Assembly (NCBI RefSeq): GCF_028435365.1
Contig: NZ_JAGTJJ010000017.1
Span: 127,580 to 191,579 of the forward strand
Source of the DNA: Polyangium jinanense
GTDB lineage: Bacteria > Myxococcota > Polyangia > Polyangiales > Polyangiaceae
Length of the DNA stretch: 64,000 nucleotides
Direction: 5' to 3'
In this document: positions 8,307 to 15,960 of the stretch, piece after piece
How the letters are laid out: the number at the start of each line of letters is the position of its first letter
Position numbering within the stretch: position 1 is the first letter of the stretch
Program-made: the position numbers and the translations under genes
The notes under the pieces: model-generated
The model's database searches: none
Told to the model about the DNA's origin: nothing
The model's input: only the letters and a program-made list of their open reading frames with translations

Positions 8307-10226
8307 ATGGAATGGACCATCTCCGACACGATCCGCGTGGAAGACCTGGCGGAGGCCCTCGGGACCACGACCGAGGGCGCGCCGCCGCGGAGCCATCCGC
8401 CGGACGCCGAAACGCCAGTGCTGCCGCGCCTGTCGCTTTCGACCGGCGCGATCGAGGGCAAGGCACCCGTGCTCTCCTCGCCGGGCGTCGACCTCACCCT
8501 CGTGCGGCAGCTCGGGCAAGGCGGCATGGGGGCCGTCTACCTCGCGCATCAGCGATCCCTCGATCGCCATGTCGCCGTAAAAATACCGCACGACGACGCG
8601 CCCCGGAGCGCGTCCTTGGCGATCATTCGCGAAGGCCAGGTCGCCGGGGGGCTCGAACACCCGAACATCGTGCCGGTGCACGCGCTCGGGCTCGACGATA
8701 CAGGGCGGCCGATCCTGGTCATCAAGCGGATTGAGGGCGTGTCGTGGAGCGACCTCCTCGCGGATGCGAGCCATCCGTTCTGGGAGCTCGCGAGCTTCGG
8801 GGGCGAATCACGCCTCGTCGCGCACCTCGAGATCCTGATGCAGGTATGCAATGCATTGCATTTCGCCCATACCCGCGGGATCGTCCACCGGGACATGAAG
8901 CCCGACAACGTGATGGTCGGCGAATTCGGCGAGGTGTACCTGCTCGATTGGGGGGTGGCGCGGAAGATCGACACGACGCCGGGCAAGGAGGCGGAGCCGC
9001 TCGTCGGGACCCCTGCGTACATGGCCCCGGAGATGGCTTGCGGAAAGCCGCACGAGGTCGACGCGCGGACGGACGTGTATCTGCTCGGCGCGACGCTCCA
9101 CGAGATCCTCACGGGCAACCCGCCGCACGCGCGGCCGAGCCTTTACGACGCGCTTCTTTCGGCGAGCGCGGGGACGCCGCAGGACTACCCGCCCGAGGCC
9201 CCGGACGAGCTCGTCGCGCTCTGCAATGCCGCAATGTCGCGCGATCGGGACGAGCGGCCCCCGAGCGCCGCGACATTCCGCGAGCGCGTGGCCGATTTTC
9301 TGCATCACCGCTCCTCGCTCGGAATCGCGAATGCGGCGAGCGAGCGGCTCGCGGCCTTGGAGAAGGCCATGGGTAACGGCGGACCTGAGCTCGTCACCAG
9401 CGCGGAAATGCTGGGCGGGCTCAGCGAATGCCGCTTCGGCTTTCTGCAAGCCCTCCGCGAATGGCCCGACAACACGCGCGCCAAGGAGGGGCTCGCGCGG
9501 AGCCTCTCGCTCCTCGTCGAGCGCGAGCTCGCCCTGGAAAACCCTGCGAACGCCCGCGCCCTGCTCGAACGAATCGAAGGAGATCGCTCCGCGCTCGAAA
9601 CGCGCGTCGCCCTGCTGGAAGAAAAAATCGAGGAACGCCGGCGGCTCGAGCGGAGGGCCGCGAAGATGGCCAAGGAGATGGATTCCAGCGTGGGTCGCCG
9701 CGCGCGGACGCTCTTCATCAGCGCCGTGGTCGGAACCGGCGCCATCGCAATGGGCGCCCTCTCGATCCGCGAAGCGAACACGCGCCGCCCCTCGTCCTGG
9801 GCCGACGTCCTCGTCTTCGACGCGGTGATCCTCGCGCTGTTCCTCGCCGGGCTCTTTTTTGGTCGCAGGCGGCTGCTCACGAACCTCTTCAACCGCCGGC
9901 TGCTCTTCACCGTCACGGCCTCGTTCGCGCTGAATGCCCTGCACGACGTGCTCTCCTACGCTCGCGGCGAGCACGTCTGGACCTCGGGCGCGATGGGCCA
10001 GCTCATCATCGGCTCTTGCCTCGTGGTCACCGCGATCAACAGCACGCTCGAGCTCCTCTGGCCCGCGGCGATCCAGCTCGCGGGCGGCTTGCTCTCGTTT
10101 TACGTCCCCTGGGCGACGGGCGCGATCAGCACGATCGGCACGCTCGTCACGGTCGCGCTCGTCCTCCGGGCATCGAAGCCGAGCGGCGCCGCGGAGACGG
10201 CTGACGCGCGGCACGACCGCGTGTAG
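8307..10226 (+). CDS. Membrane-anchored Ser/Thr protein kinase with DWG in place of DFG
   Basis: A 639-residue protein. The eukaryotic-like kinase domain runs from about residue 64 to 340: glycine loop GQGGMGAVYLA, ATP-binding Lys in HVAVKIP (K92), catalytic loop IVHRDMKPDNVM, a magnesium motif LLDWGVA where Phe of DFG is replaced by Trp, and APEM of the activation segment. An alpha-helical segment follows (LEEKIEERRRLERRAAK). Four hydrophobic segments then run from ARTLFISAVVGTGAIA to about residue 620. The topology suggests a cytoplasmic kinase held by a C-terminal four-helix membrane domain. Myxobacteria have many such kinases; its target is unknown. The metallophosphatase gene starts 20 nt downstream, so the two may be co-transcribed. 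Confidence 0.92.
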   Translation: MEWTISDTIRVEDLAEALGTTTEGAPPRSHPPDAETPVLPRLSLSTGAIEGKAPVLSSPGVDLTLVRQLGQGGMGAVYLAHQRSLDRHVAVKIPHDDAPRSASLAIIREGQVAGGLEHPNIVPVHALGLDDTGRPILVIKRIEGVSWSDLLADASHPFWELASFGGESRLVAHLEILMQVCNALHFAHTRGIVHRDMKPDNVMVGEFGEVYLLDWGVARKIDTTPGKEAEPLVGTPAYMAPEMACGKPHEVDARTDVYLLGATLHEILTGNPPHARPSLYDALLSASAGTPQDYPPEAPDELVALCNAAMSRDRDERPPSAATFRERVADFLHHRSSLGIANAASERLAALEKAMGNGGPELVTSAEMLGGLSECRFGFLQALREWPDNTRAKEGLARSLSLLVERELALENPANARALLERIEGDRSALETRVALLEEKIEERRRLERRAAKMAKEMDSSVGRRARTLFISAVVGTGAIAMGALSIREANTRRPSSWADVLVFDAVILALFLAGLFFGRRRLLTNLFNRRLLFTVTASFALNALHDVLSYARGEHVWTSGAMGQLIIGSCLVVTAINSTLELLWPAAIQLAGGLLSFYVPWATGAISTIGTLVTVALVLRASKPSGAAETADARHDRV

Positions 10227-10245
10227 AATGCGCGCGTCTGACCTC

Positions 10246-11073
10246 ATGAAACTCCTCGCCATCAGCGATCTGCACGTCGGATTTCCGGACAATCGAACCG
10301 CCGTCGCGTCCCTCGGCGCGCGGCCCGACGATTGGCTCATCCTCGGTGGGGATCTCGGCGAAACGTTCGAGCACGTACGATTCGTGCTGGATACGCTGGC
10401 GCCGCGGTTCCGGAAGCTCGTGTGGGTGCCGGGAAACCACGAGCTGTACGTCAACCCCCACGAGCCGGGCGAGCCCCGCGGCGCCGCCCGATATGCGCGG
10501 TACATCGAGCTCTGCCGCGAGCGCGGCGTGCTCACGCCGGAGGATCCATATCCCATCTGGGAAGGCGAGGGCGGCCCGCACCTCATCGTCCCCATGTTCC
10601 TGCTCTACGATTACACGTTCCGCCCGGACCACGTGCCCGTGAGCGAAGCCGTCGCCTGGGCCGCGGAGCAAGGCATCGCCGCGGCGGACGAGGTCCTGCT
10701 CGATCCCGCGCCCTTTCCGAGCCGGCCGGCGTGGTGCCACGCGCGCGTCGCCGAGACCGAAGCGCGCCTCCGCACAGCGCCCGCGCTGCCGAAGGTGCTC
10801 ATCAATCATTTCCCGCTGCGCCAGGACCTCGTCTTCCTGCCGCGCGTGCCGCGCTTCTCGCCCTGGTGCGGGACGCGAAAAACCACGGATTGGCACGTCC
10901 GCTTCGATGCGCGCGTCGTGGTGCAGGGCCATTTGCACGTCCGGCGGACGGTGCACGTCGACGGCGTCCGCTTCGAGGAGGTCTCGTTCGGATACCCGCG
11001 CGAACGCCGGAGCGACCGGTCGATCGACGCTTACGTGAAACAGATCCTCCCGACGCCGGAGATCACGCCTTGA
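10246..11073 (+). CDS. Calcineurin-like metallophosphoesterase
   Basis: A 275-residue cytoplasmic protein from ATG 10246 (an in-frame ATG at 10228 is possible). All metal-binding motifs are present in order: SDLHVG, GGDLGE, VPGNHELYV, INHFPL and QGHLHVRR. This is the calcineurin-like fold used for phosphoesters, nucleotides or nucleic acids; the substrate cannot be read from the sequence. The stop overlaps the TTG start of the phosphopantetheinyl transferase by 4 nt, so the two are probably translationally coupled, and the kinase gene lies just upstream. Confidence 0.9.
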   Translation: MKLLAISDLHVGFPDNRTAVASLGARPDDWLILGGDLGETFEHVRFVLDTLAPRFRKLVWVPGNHELYVNPHEPGEPRGAARYARYIELCRERGVLTPEDPYPIWEGEGGPHLIVPMFLLYDYTFRPDHVPVSEAVAWAAEQGIAAADEVLLDPAPFPSRPAWCHARVAETEARLRTAPALPKVLINHFPLRQDLVFLPRVPRFSPWCGTRKTTDWHVRFDARVVVQGHLHVRRTVHVDGVRFEEVSFGYPRERRSDRSIDAYVKQILPTPEITP

Positions 11074-11831
11074 GCCCTCTTTCCTTGCCCTCGGGCGCCG
11101 CGCACCTCTGGTACGTCGATCCCGACGCGATCGACGATTGGTACCTGCTCGCGGCCTACCATTCCGTCATGTCGCCCGACGAGGCCCGGCAGCAAGCTCG
11201 TTTTCGGTTCGCCGAGGGCCGACGCGAATACCTCGTCACGCGCGCGCTCGTCCGCGCCGTGCTCAGCGCGTATGCGCCCGTCGCCCCGCGCGATTGGGTC
11301 TTCGTGCGAAACAGCCACGGCCGCCCGGAGATCGCGGGGCCGAGCGGCGCGCCGAGGGTGCGCTTCAACCTCTCGAACACACGTGGCCTCGTCGCGATCC
11401 TCGTCGCAGAGGACCGCGAAGTCGGCCTCGACGTCGAGGACACCCACCGGCGCGGCGAGACCGTCAGCATCGCCGACCGCTTCTTCTCCCCGTTCGAATC
11501 CGCCTCGCTACGCCGGCTGCCCGCGCATCGCCAGCGGGATCGATTCTTCGATTACTGGACCCTCAAGGAAGCCTACATCAAGGCGCGGGGCATGGGCCTC
11601 GCCATCCCGCTCGATCATTTTTCCTACCACCTCGACGAGGCCGGCCCCATTCGTATCTCCTTCGAGCCCGAGCTCCCGGACGCCCCTTCGCGCTGGCAAT
11701 TCTCGCTCACCTCGCTGGGCGGTCGTCATCGCGTGGCGACGGCGATCGAGCGAAGGCCTGGCGAGGGCCCCGTTGCCGTCGAGATGTTTCGTTGTGTCCC
11801 GTTCGAGGACGTGCCGCGGTCGCGTGGATGA
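11070..11831 (+). CDS. Sfp-type 4'-phosphopantetheinyl transferase
   Basis: A 253-residue protein starting with TTG 11070, which overlaps the upstream stop by 4 nt; GGAG lies 8 nt upstream. It carries the Sfp-family motifs: FNLSNTRGLVAI, the magnesium-binding EVGLDVED and the WTLKEAYIKARGMGL box. Such enzymes transfer phosphopantetheine from CoA to carrier proteins of polyketide, nonribosomal peptide or fatty-acid synthases. Broad-specificity Sfp enzymes are expected in a metabolite-rich myxobacterium. No synthase genes lie in the window, so it probably acts on carrier proteins encoded elsewhere. Confidence 0.95.
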   Translation: MSPLSLPSGAAHLWYVDPDAIDDWYLLAAYHSVMSPDEARQQARFRFAEGRREYLVTRALVRAVLSAYAPVAPRDWVFVRNSHGRPEIAGPSGAPRVRFNLSNTRGLVAILVAEDREVGLDVEDTHRRGETVSIADRFFSPFESASLRRLPAHRQRDRFFDYWTLKEAYIKARGMGLAIPLDHFSYHLDEAGPIRISFEPELPDAPSRWQFSLTSLGGRHRVATAIERRPGEGPVAVEMFRCVPFEDVPRSRG

Positions 11832-11919
11832 GGAGGAACCCCAAGGCCTGACGGTTGTCCCAAGGAAGGCGGCGTCTTTTGCGTTTCACGAAGCACGCCC
11901 CCCATCCAAGGAAGACCCG

Positions 11920-12948
11920 ATGGCCGACGGATCCCGCTTCCCCAGGCTCGCTCCCCCGTTCGCGATCACCGGCGCCGCCGCCGGCTGGCTCTCCGCGGGG
12001 CTGCTCTCGAACCCGCTTCTCGGCGTCACGTACGGCGAGATCAAACCCCTCGCCGCCCTCGGCACCATGCTCATCGCCGCCGTCACCGGCGTCCTCCTGA
12101 AAAAGCTCTGCCTCGGGTGGCGATATTCGTACGAAATCGAAACCCCCAACGCCGAGACCCGCCCGACGTCGGACCGGACCGGGTATCACGTCCTGGTCGT
12201 GCTCCTCGCCGGCGCCGCGGCCGGCGCGATGGTCGCGAGCCTCGACCACGCCAGCGACGGCACGCTCGGCGGCGCCGCGAGCGGGGTCTTCTCCGCGATC
12301 CTCTTCTTGCCCGTTTGCCTGCTCATCCTCTCGTCCGCGCGCCGCGCCCAGCGGGCCCGCCTCGGCTCGATCGTCGCGGGCAGCGATCGCCGCGCCGTGT
12401 GGGGGATCCTCGCGGCGGCCCTCTCCGCGGCCACGCTGCTCGCGGCCCTCGACTGGCCGGCGGCGCACCTGGAGGAGACCGAAAAGCCCATCCCGGCGCT
12501 CTTCATCCTGCTCGCGACAGCCCTCGTGACGCTCGTCGTCCTCGCGGCCGACCTTCGTGCTTTGAAGCGCGCGCAGACGGCGCTCGCGCCGGGGCTAGAG
12601 GCCGAGAACGACGGGCCCGCGCCGCTCGTGGACCTTGCCGTTCCGCGCGTCGATCTCGGCCTCGGCGACGACCTCGCCTCGCGCCTCGCGCGGAGCGCCG
12701 CCGCGTATCGAGGCCGGGATCGCGCGGTCGAGCTCGTCCAGGGCAATCCAGAGCAGGCCCTCGGCGCGCTCCGGCGCGCGGTTCGGCGCGGGGTCACGAG
12801 TCTGGCGCTGATGGGCGTGATCCTGGGCGCGCACGGCCTCGCCCAGTCGTCCTTCGTGGCGAAGCTCTACGCCGAGGCTCGTTGCAACACAGGGTTGCCG
12901 GCGCTCCTCTGCCAGACGTACCAGGCGCAGGCTATCCAGTCGCGGTAG
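11920..12948 (+). CDS. Hypothetical multi-pass membrane protein
   Basis: A 342-residue protein from ATG 11920. Hydrophobic segments occur near residues 10-32, 40-60, 88-106, 112-133, 152-172 and 187-206, after which a soluble stretch of about 90 residues leads to a last hydrophobic segment (VTSLALMGVILGAHGLA). The C-terminus has three Cys residues in CNTGLPALLC. No family is recognised. The 3' end overlaps the convergent alpha/beta hydrolase gene by 17 nt. Confidence 0.75.
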   Translation: MADGSRFPRLAPPFAITGAAAGWLSAGLLSNPLLGVTYGEIKPLAALGTMLIAAVTGVLLKKLCLGWRYSYEIETPNAETRPTSDRTGYHVLVVLLAGAAAGAMVASLDHASDGTLGGAASGVFSAILFLPVCLLILSSARRAQRARLGSIVAGSDRRAVWGILAAALSAATLLAALDWPAAHLEETEKPIPALFILLATALVTLVVLAADLRALKRAQTALAPGLEAENDGPAPLVDLAVPRVDLGLGDDLASRLARSAAAYRGRDRAVELVQGNPEQALGALRRAVRRGVTSLALMGVILGAHGLAQSSFVAKLYAEARCNTGLPALLCQTYQAQAIQSR

Positions 12949-13855
12949 CCGTCGTCGCGCCCTCGCCCAGCCACGAGAGCAAGAGCGCGTTGAAGCGGTC
13001 CGCCTGGACGAGCGTGAGATCGTGCCCCGCATTCGGCAAGAGCTCCGTCTGGATGTGCGGCGCGACGCGCTTCACCCGCGCGATCGCATCCTTCGCCGAA
13101 TAAATCGTCTCGTTTTCCCCCAGGATCAGAAACGTCGGCCGCGGCAGCGCCTGGAGCTCCTCGTCACGTAGCACCGTCGGCTGCGCCGTGGGCTTCCACG
13201 CGAAACATCGCGCGGCCAGGTAGGAGTCCTCGATCACCTCCTCGACGAGCTTCCGGCCCTCCTCGCCCTTCGCCGCCGTGTCCGCGAGCATCCATTGCAT
13301 GAAGTTCCGCGTGAGCCACGGAATGGGCAGGGCGGTCAAAATGGCGCGCGCCATCCATTTCACCACGATGGGCAGCACCGTGTTCGCCGGCGCGACGAGC
13401 ACGAGGCCTCGCACCCGCCGCGGATATCGCAGCCCGTACTGGCTCGCGATCCACCCGCCGTACGAGAGCCCCGCGAGCGCGAACTCCGATCGGATACCGA
13501 GGCCCGTCGCGACCTCGTCGAGCCAGTACGCGTAATCGTACCCCTCCTTCGCGAGCCGCGAATAGACGCTCTGGCCGCAGTCGTGGATCCCGTCGATGGC
13601 GAAGACCTCGAACCGCTCGGCGAGCTTCGCAATGTTCGGCCCCCATTGCAGCGAGCTGCCGGAGATCCCGTGCAAAAGCACGAGCGGCGGGGCGCCCGCG
13701 CGCCCGCTCACCCGGACGAACGTCCGTCCGAGGGACGTTTCGATCGTGCGGCCTTCGCAGGGAACGGGCCAGCGCGCGGCGCGCTCGTCGTAGCGGGCAA
13801 GGAACCGTTCGCGGGCCTCGGCGGAGCGGAACGGGTGATGCGGGGGGAAGGTCAT
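12932..13855 (-). CDS. Alpha/beta-hydrolase fold protein
   Basis: A 307-residue protein. It shows LVLLHGISGSSLQWGP (oxyanion hole region), the nucleophile elbow GLSYGGW (GxSxGG), an acid in FLILGENETIYS and the catalytic His in LLPNAGHDLTL. This is a standard hydrolase of the esterase/peroxidase-like group; the substrate is unknown. ATG 13855 is separated from the stop of the upstream gene (13857-14246) by a single base, indicating an operon. Its 3' end runs 17 nt into the convergent membrane-protein gene. Confidence 0.9.
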   Translation of the reverse strand: MTFPPHHPFRSAEARERFLARYDERAARWPVPCEGRTIETSLGRTFVRVSGRAGAPPLVLLHGISGSSLQWGPNIAKLAERFEVFAIDGIHDCGQSVYSRLAKEGYDYAYWLDEVATGLGIRSEFALAGLSYGGWIASQYGLRYPRRVRGLVLVAPANTVLPIVVKWMARAILTALPIPWLTRNFMQWMLADTAAKGEEGRKLVEEVIEDSYLAARCFAWKPTAQPTVLRDEELQALPRPTFLILGENETIYSAKDAIARVKRVAPHIQTELLPNAGHDLTLVQADRFNALLLSWLGEGATTATATG

Positions 13856-13856
13856 C

Positions 13857-14246
13857 TCAGGACACCCGCGAGGCGATGCGGCGCCGGACCTCGGCCACGA
13901 AGGCGTCCGGATCCTCGACCGAGACATAAAGCGTCTCGGTCGGAACGCGGACGAGCACGCGCATCGGCTGGGCCGGCGCGAGGCGAATGCGCACCACGTC
14001 GTCGTACGACCCGACAACCGCGACCGTATCGACGAAATTGGTTCGCCATCCGAGCCCGCCGAGCAGCGGCCAGCGCGCGCGCTCGACCGAGGTGACCCGC
14101 GAGAGCGGGATGCGCTCGTCGAAGAGCCAGCCAAAACGAACGTGGATCTCGTCGCCTTCGATGTCGACGTACGATCGCTCGGCCGTTCCGCCGAATACGG
14201 AGAGGAGTGGCTTGACCCAGGTGCTGCGTCGGATCTCGGTTCGCAT
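13857..14246 (-). CDS. Conserved hypothetical beta-rich protein (PH-like)
   Basis: A 129-residue protein from ATG 14246. It is made of short beta-strand-like stretches (ERSYVDIEGDEIHVRFG, RIPLSRVTSVERARW, VVGSYDDVVRIRLA, RVLVRVPTETLYVSVEDPD), resembling small PH-domain-like proteins that end in a helix VAEVRRRI. No catalytic motif is visible. It is coupled to the downstream alpha/beta hydrolase (1-nt gap). The function is unknown. Confidence 0.75.
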   Translation of the reverse strand: MRTEIRRSTWVKPLLSVFGGTAERSYVDIEGDEIHVRFGWLFDERIPLSRVTSVERARWPLLGGLGWRTNFVDTVAVVGSYDDVVRIRLAPAQPMRVLVRVPTETLYVSVEDPDAFVAEVRRRIASRVS

Positions 14247-14300
14247 GGGGCCCCACGATGGCCATCGTCGCCACACGACGCAAGGCGGCAGGTGACGATT

Positions 14301-15878
14301 CTACCTCGAAATCACGACCGCCGTCGTAGGCCCGTTCTCCGGGGCGCCGGCCCCCGACGCGCCCTGCCAGCCGGCGGGCACGGGTGGGTCGCTCCAATGG
14401 AACAGGGTCTCGGCGTCGATCGGCGAGAGGTTCACGCAGCCGGCGCTGGTCGGCTCGCCGAAACGCTCGTGCCAGTACGCGGCGTGCAGCGCGAAGGGCG
14501 GGTTGAAATACTGCGTGTGAGGGACGTCGGCGATCCAGAACGAGCGATCCTCGCCTTTTTCGGGCGACATCGTGGCCGCCTTGTCCTTGAACGTCACGTA
14601 AAACGTCCCGGTCGGTGTCGTGCTCGCCTTCACGTTGTCGATCCCCTTCACGGGAACACCGCCGGATCCGGGCGAAATCAGCGTGGCGAACACGGGTTTG
14701 AGCCCCTCGTACGCGACGAGCGTGCCTTGCGTGATCCGCACGTGCACCCACTTCGTCCCTTCGCGCACGCCAAACGGCAGCTTTTGCCGCGGCTCGACGA
14801 CCGTCGCATCGGATTGCTCCACCCACACCGGCTGCCCGCCCTCGCGCTCCTTCGTTTCGAGGTACGTGGCCCCCGCGACCTCGGCCGTATGGCCCGTGAG
14901 CATCGCATACGAGCGCGCCGGGAACGACGTGCCGGTGCGCTCCATCGCGCCGCCGTCGAGCCTGCGCCATTTCGCGCGTGGTGATTTGCGGAACCAGGCG
15001 AGGGGCAAGGCGACGTCGTCCCCGAGGCGAACGCCGTGGAACGAGCTCGGTCGGAACGAGCGCACGCGGTCGGCGGGCACGACCGTGAGGTCCACCGAGA
15101 GCAGGAACGTGCGTCCCTCGGCGGAAAACGCCTTCGTGTACGAGAGCATCGACCCATGCGGGATGTTTTGCCGCACGAGATCGAATCGCCCGGGACGCAC
15201 CATTTTGCCACCTTCGAGGAACGCGGGCAGCGGGTCGGTCGGCGTGATCGGCTCGGTCTGGGCGAGGTCTTCGTGCGCGGAGAGGAATTTCGACAGCGGC
15301 TCGAACTTGCCGGCGGGCCCGAGGAGCCTTTCGATGCGCGCCTGCTCGCGCGGCGTGGGCACGCGGTTGTACATCGGCGCGCCATTGGAGATGGCGTATT
15401 TGTAGGGGAAGGGTCCCGCCGCGGGCAACGTCGCGTCGAACGCGGGCCGGACCTCGGGCAGCGGCTCGCGCGAGACGAGCGGGTCGTTGCAGACGTACCC
15501 GCGCGGCTCGATCGCCCAGAACCCCCGCGCGCACCCGGCCCCGCGCACGGGTTCGGGCTTTTTCAACGCGACCGACTCGCCGACCCGAATGTACCCGAGG
15601 TATCGCTCGCCCTTCTTCTCGGGCGTCGGGTAAATCCAGGGAATGCCCTCGACGGCATAAAGGCGCGGCCCGGAAGGAGCCGCCGGCGCGGGTTCGGCCA
15701 CGGGCGCGGAGGCGGAAGCGGGAGCGGCGGCGGAAGCGGCGGCGGGCGCGGGAGCGGGCGCGGAAGCGGTTGCAGCCACGACCACGGGCGCCTTCGGCGG
15801 CGGCGCGGGCATGAGCGCGGGCTCCGCCGGACCACATCCGAGCGCGAGCACGACGGGAGCGAACGGGAAGCCGCGCAT
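14301..15878 (-). CDS. L,D-transpeptidase (YkuD) lipoprotein
   Basis: A 525-residue protein. The signal ends in LALGCGPAE (lipobox Cys 15), followed by an Ala/Pro/Ser linker of about 50 residues. The C-terminal YkuD domain has TPTGTFYVTFKDKAATM, then LHAAYWHERFGEPTSAGCVN with the catalytic His and Cys. These enzymes form 3-3 cross-links in peptidoglycan or attach lipoproteins to it. The middle 200 residues contain a repeated SH3-like pattern and may bind the wall. It stands alone between two oppositely oriented genes. Confidence 0.92.
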   Translation of the reverse strand: MRGFPFAPVVLALGCGPAEPALMPAPPPKAPVVVAATASAPAPAPAAASAAAPASASAPVAEPAPAAPSGPRLYAVEGIPWIYPTPEKKGERYLGYIRVGESVALKKPEPVRGAGCARGFWAIEPRGYVCNDPLVSREPLPEVRPAFDATLPAAGPFPYKYAISNGAPMYNRVPTPREQARIERLLGPAGKFEPLSKFLSAHEDLAQTEPITPTDPLPAFLEGGKMVRPGRFDLVRQNIPHGSMLSYTKAFSAEGRTFLLSVDLTVVPADRVRSFRPSSFHGVRLGDDVALPLAWFRKSPRAKWRRLDGGAMERTGTSFPARSYAMLTGHTAEVAGATYLETKEREGGQPVWVEQSDATVVEPRQKLPFGVREGTKWVHVRITQGTLVAYEGLKPVFATLISPGSGGVPVKGIDNVKASTTPTGTFYVTFKDKAATMSPEKGEDRSFWIADVPHTQYFNPPFALHAAYWHERFGEPTSAGCVNLSPIDAETLFHWSDPPVPAGWQGASGAGAPENGPTTAVVISR

Positions 15879-15960
15879 CCTGATCCCGAGCTATGCCCCG
15901 GATTCGCTCGCCTGCGCAACTCCGCCGCGCCGAAAAACCCGTAGCATCGCGGAACGCCCC

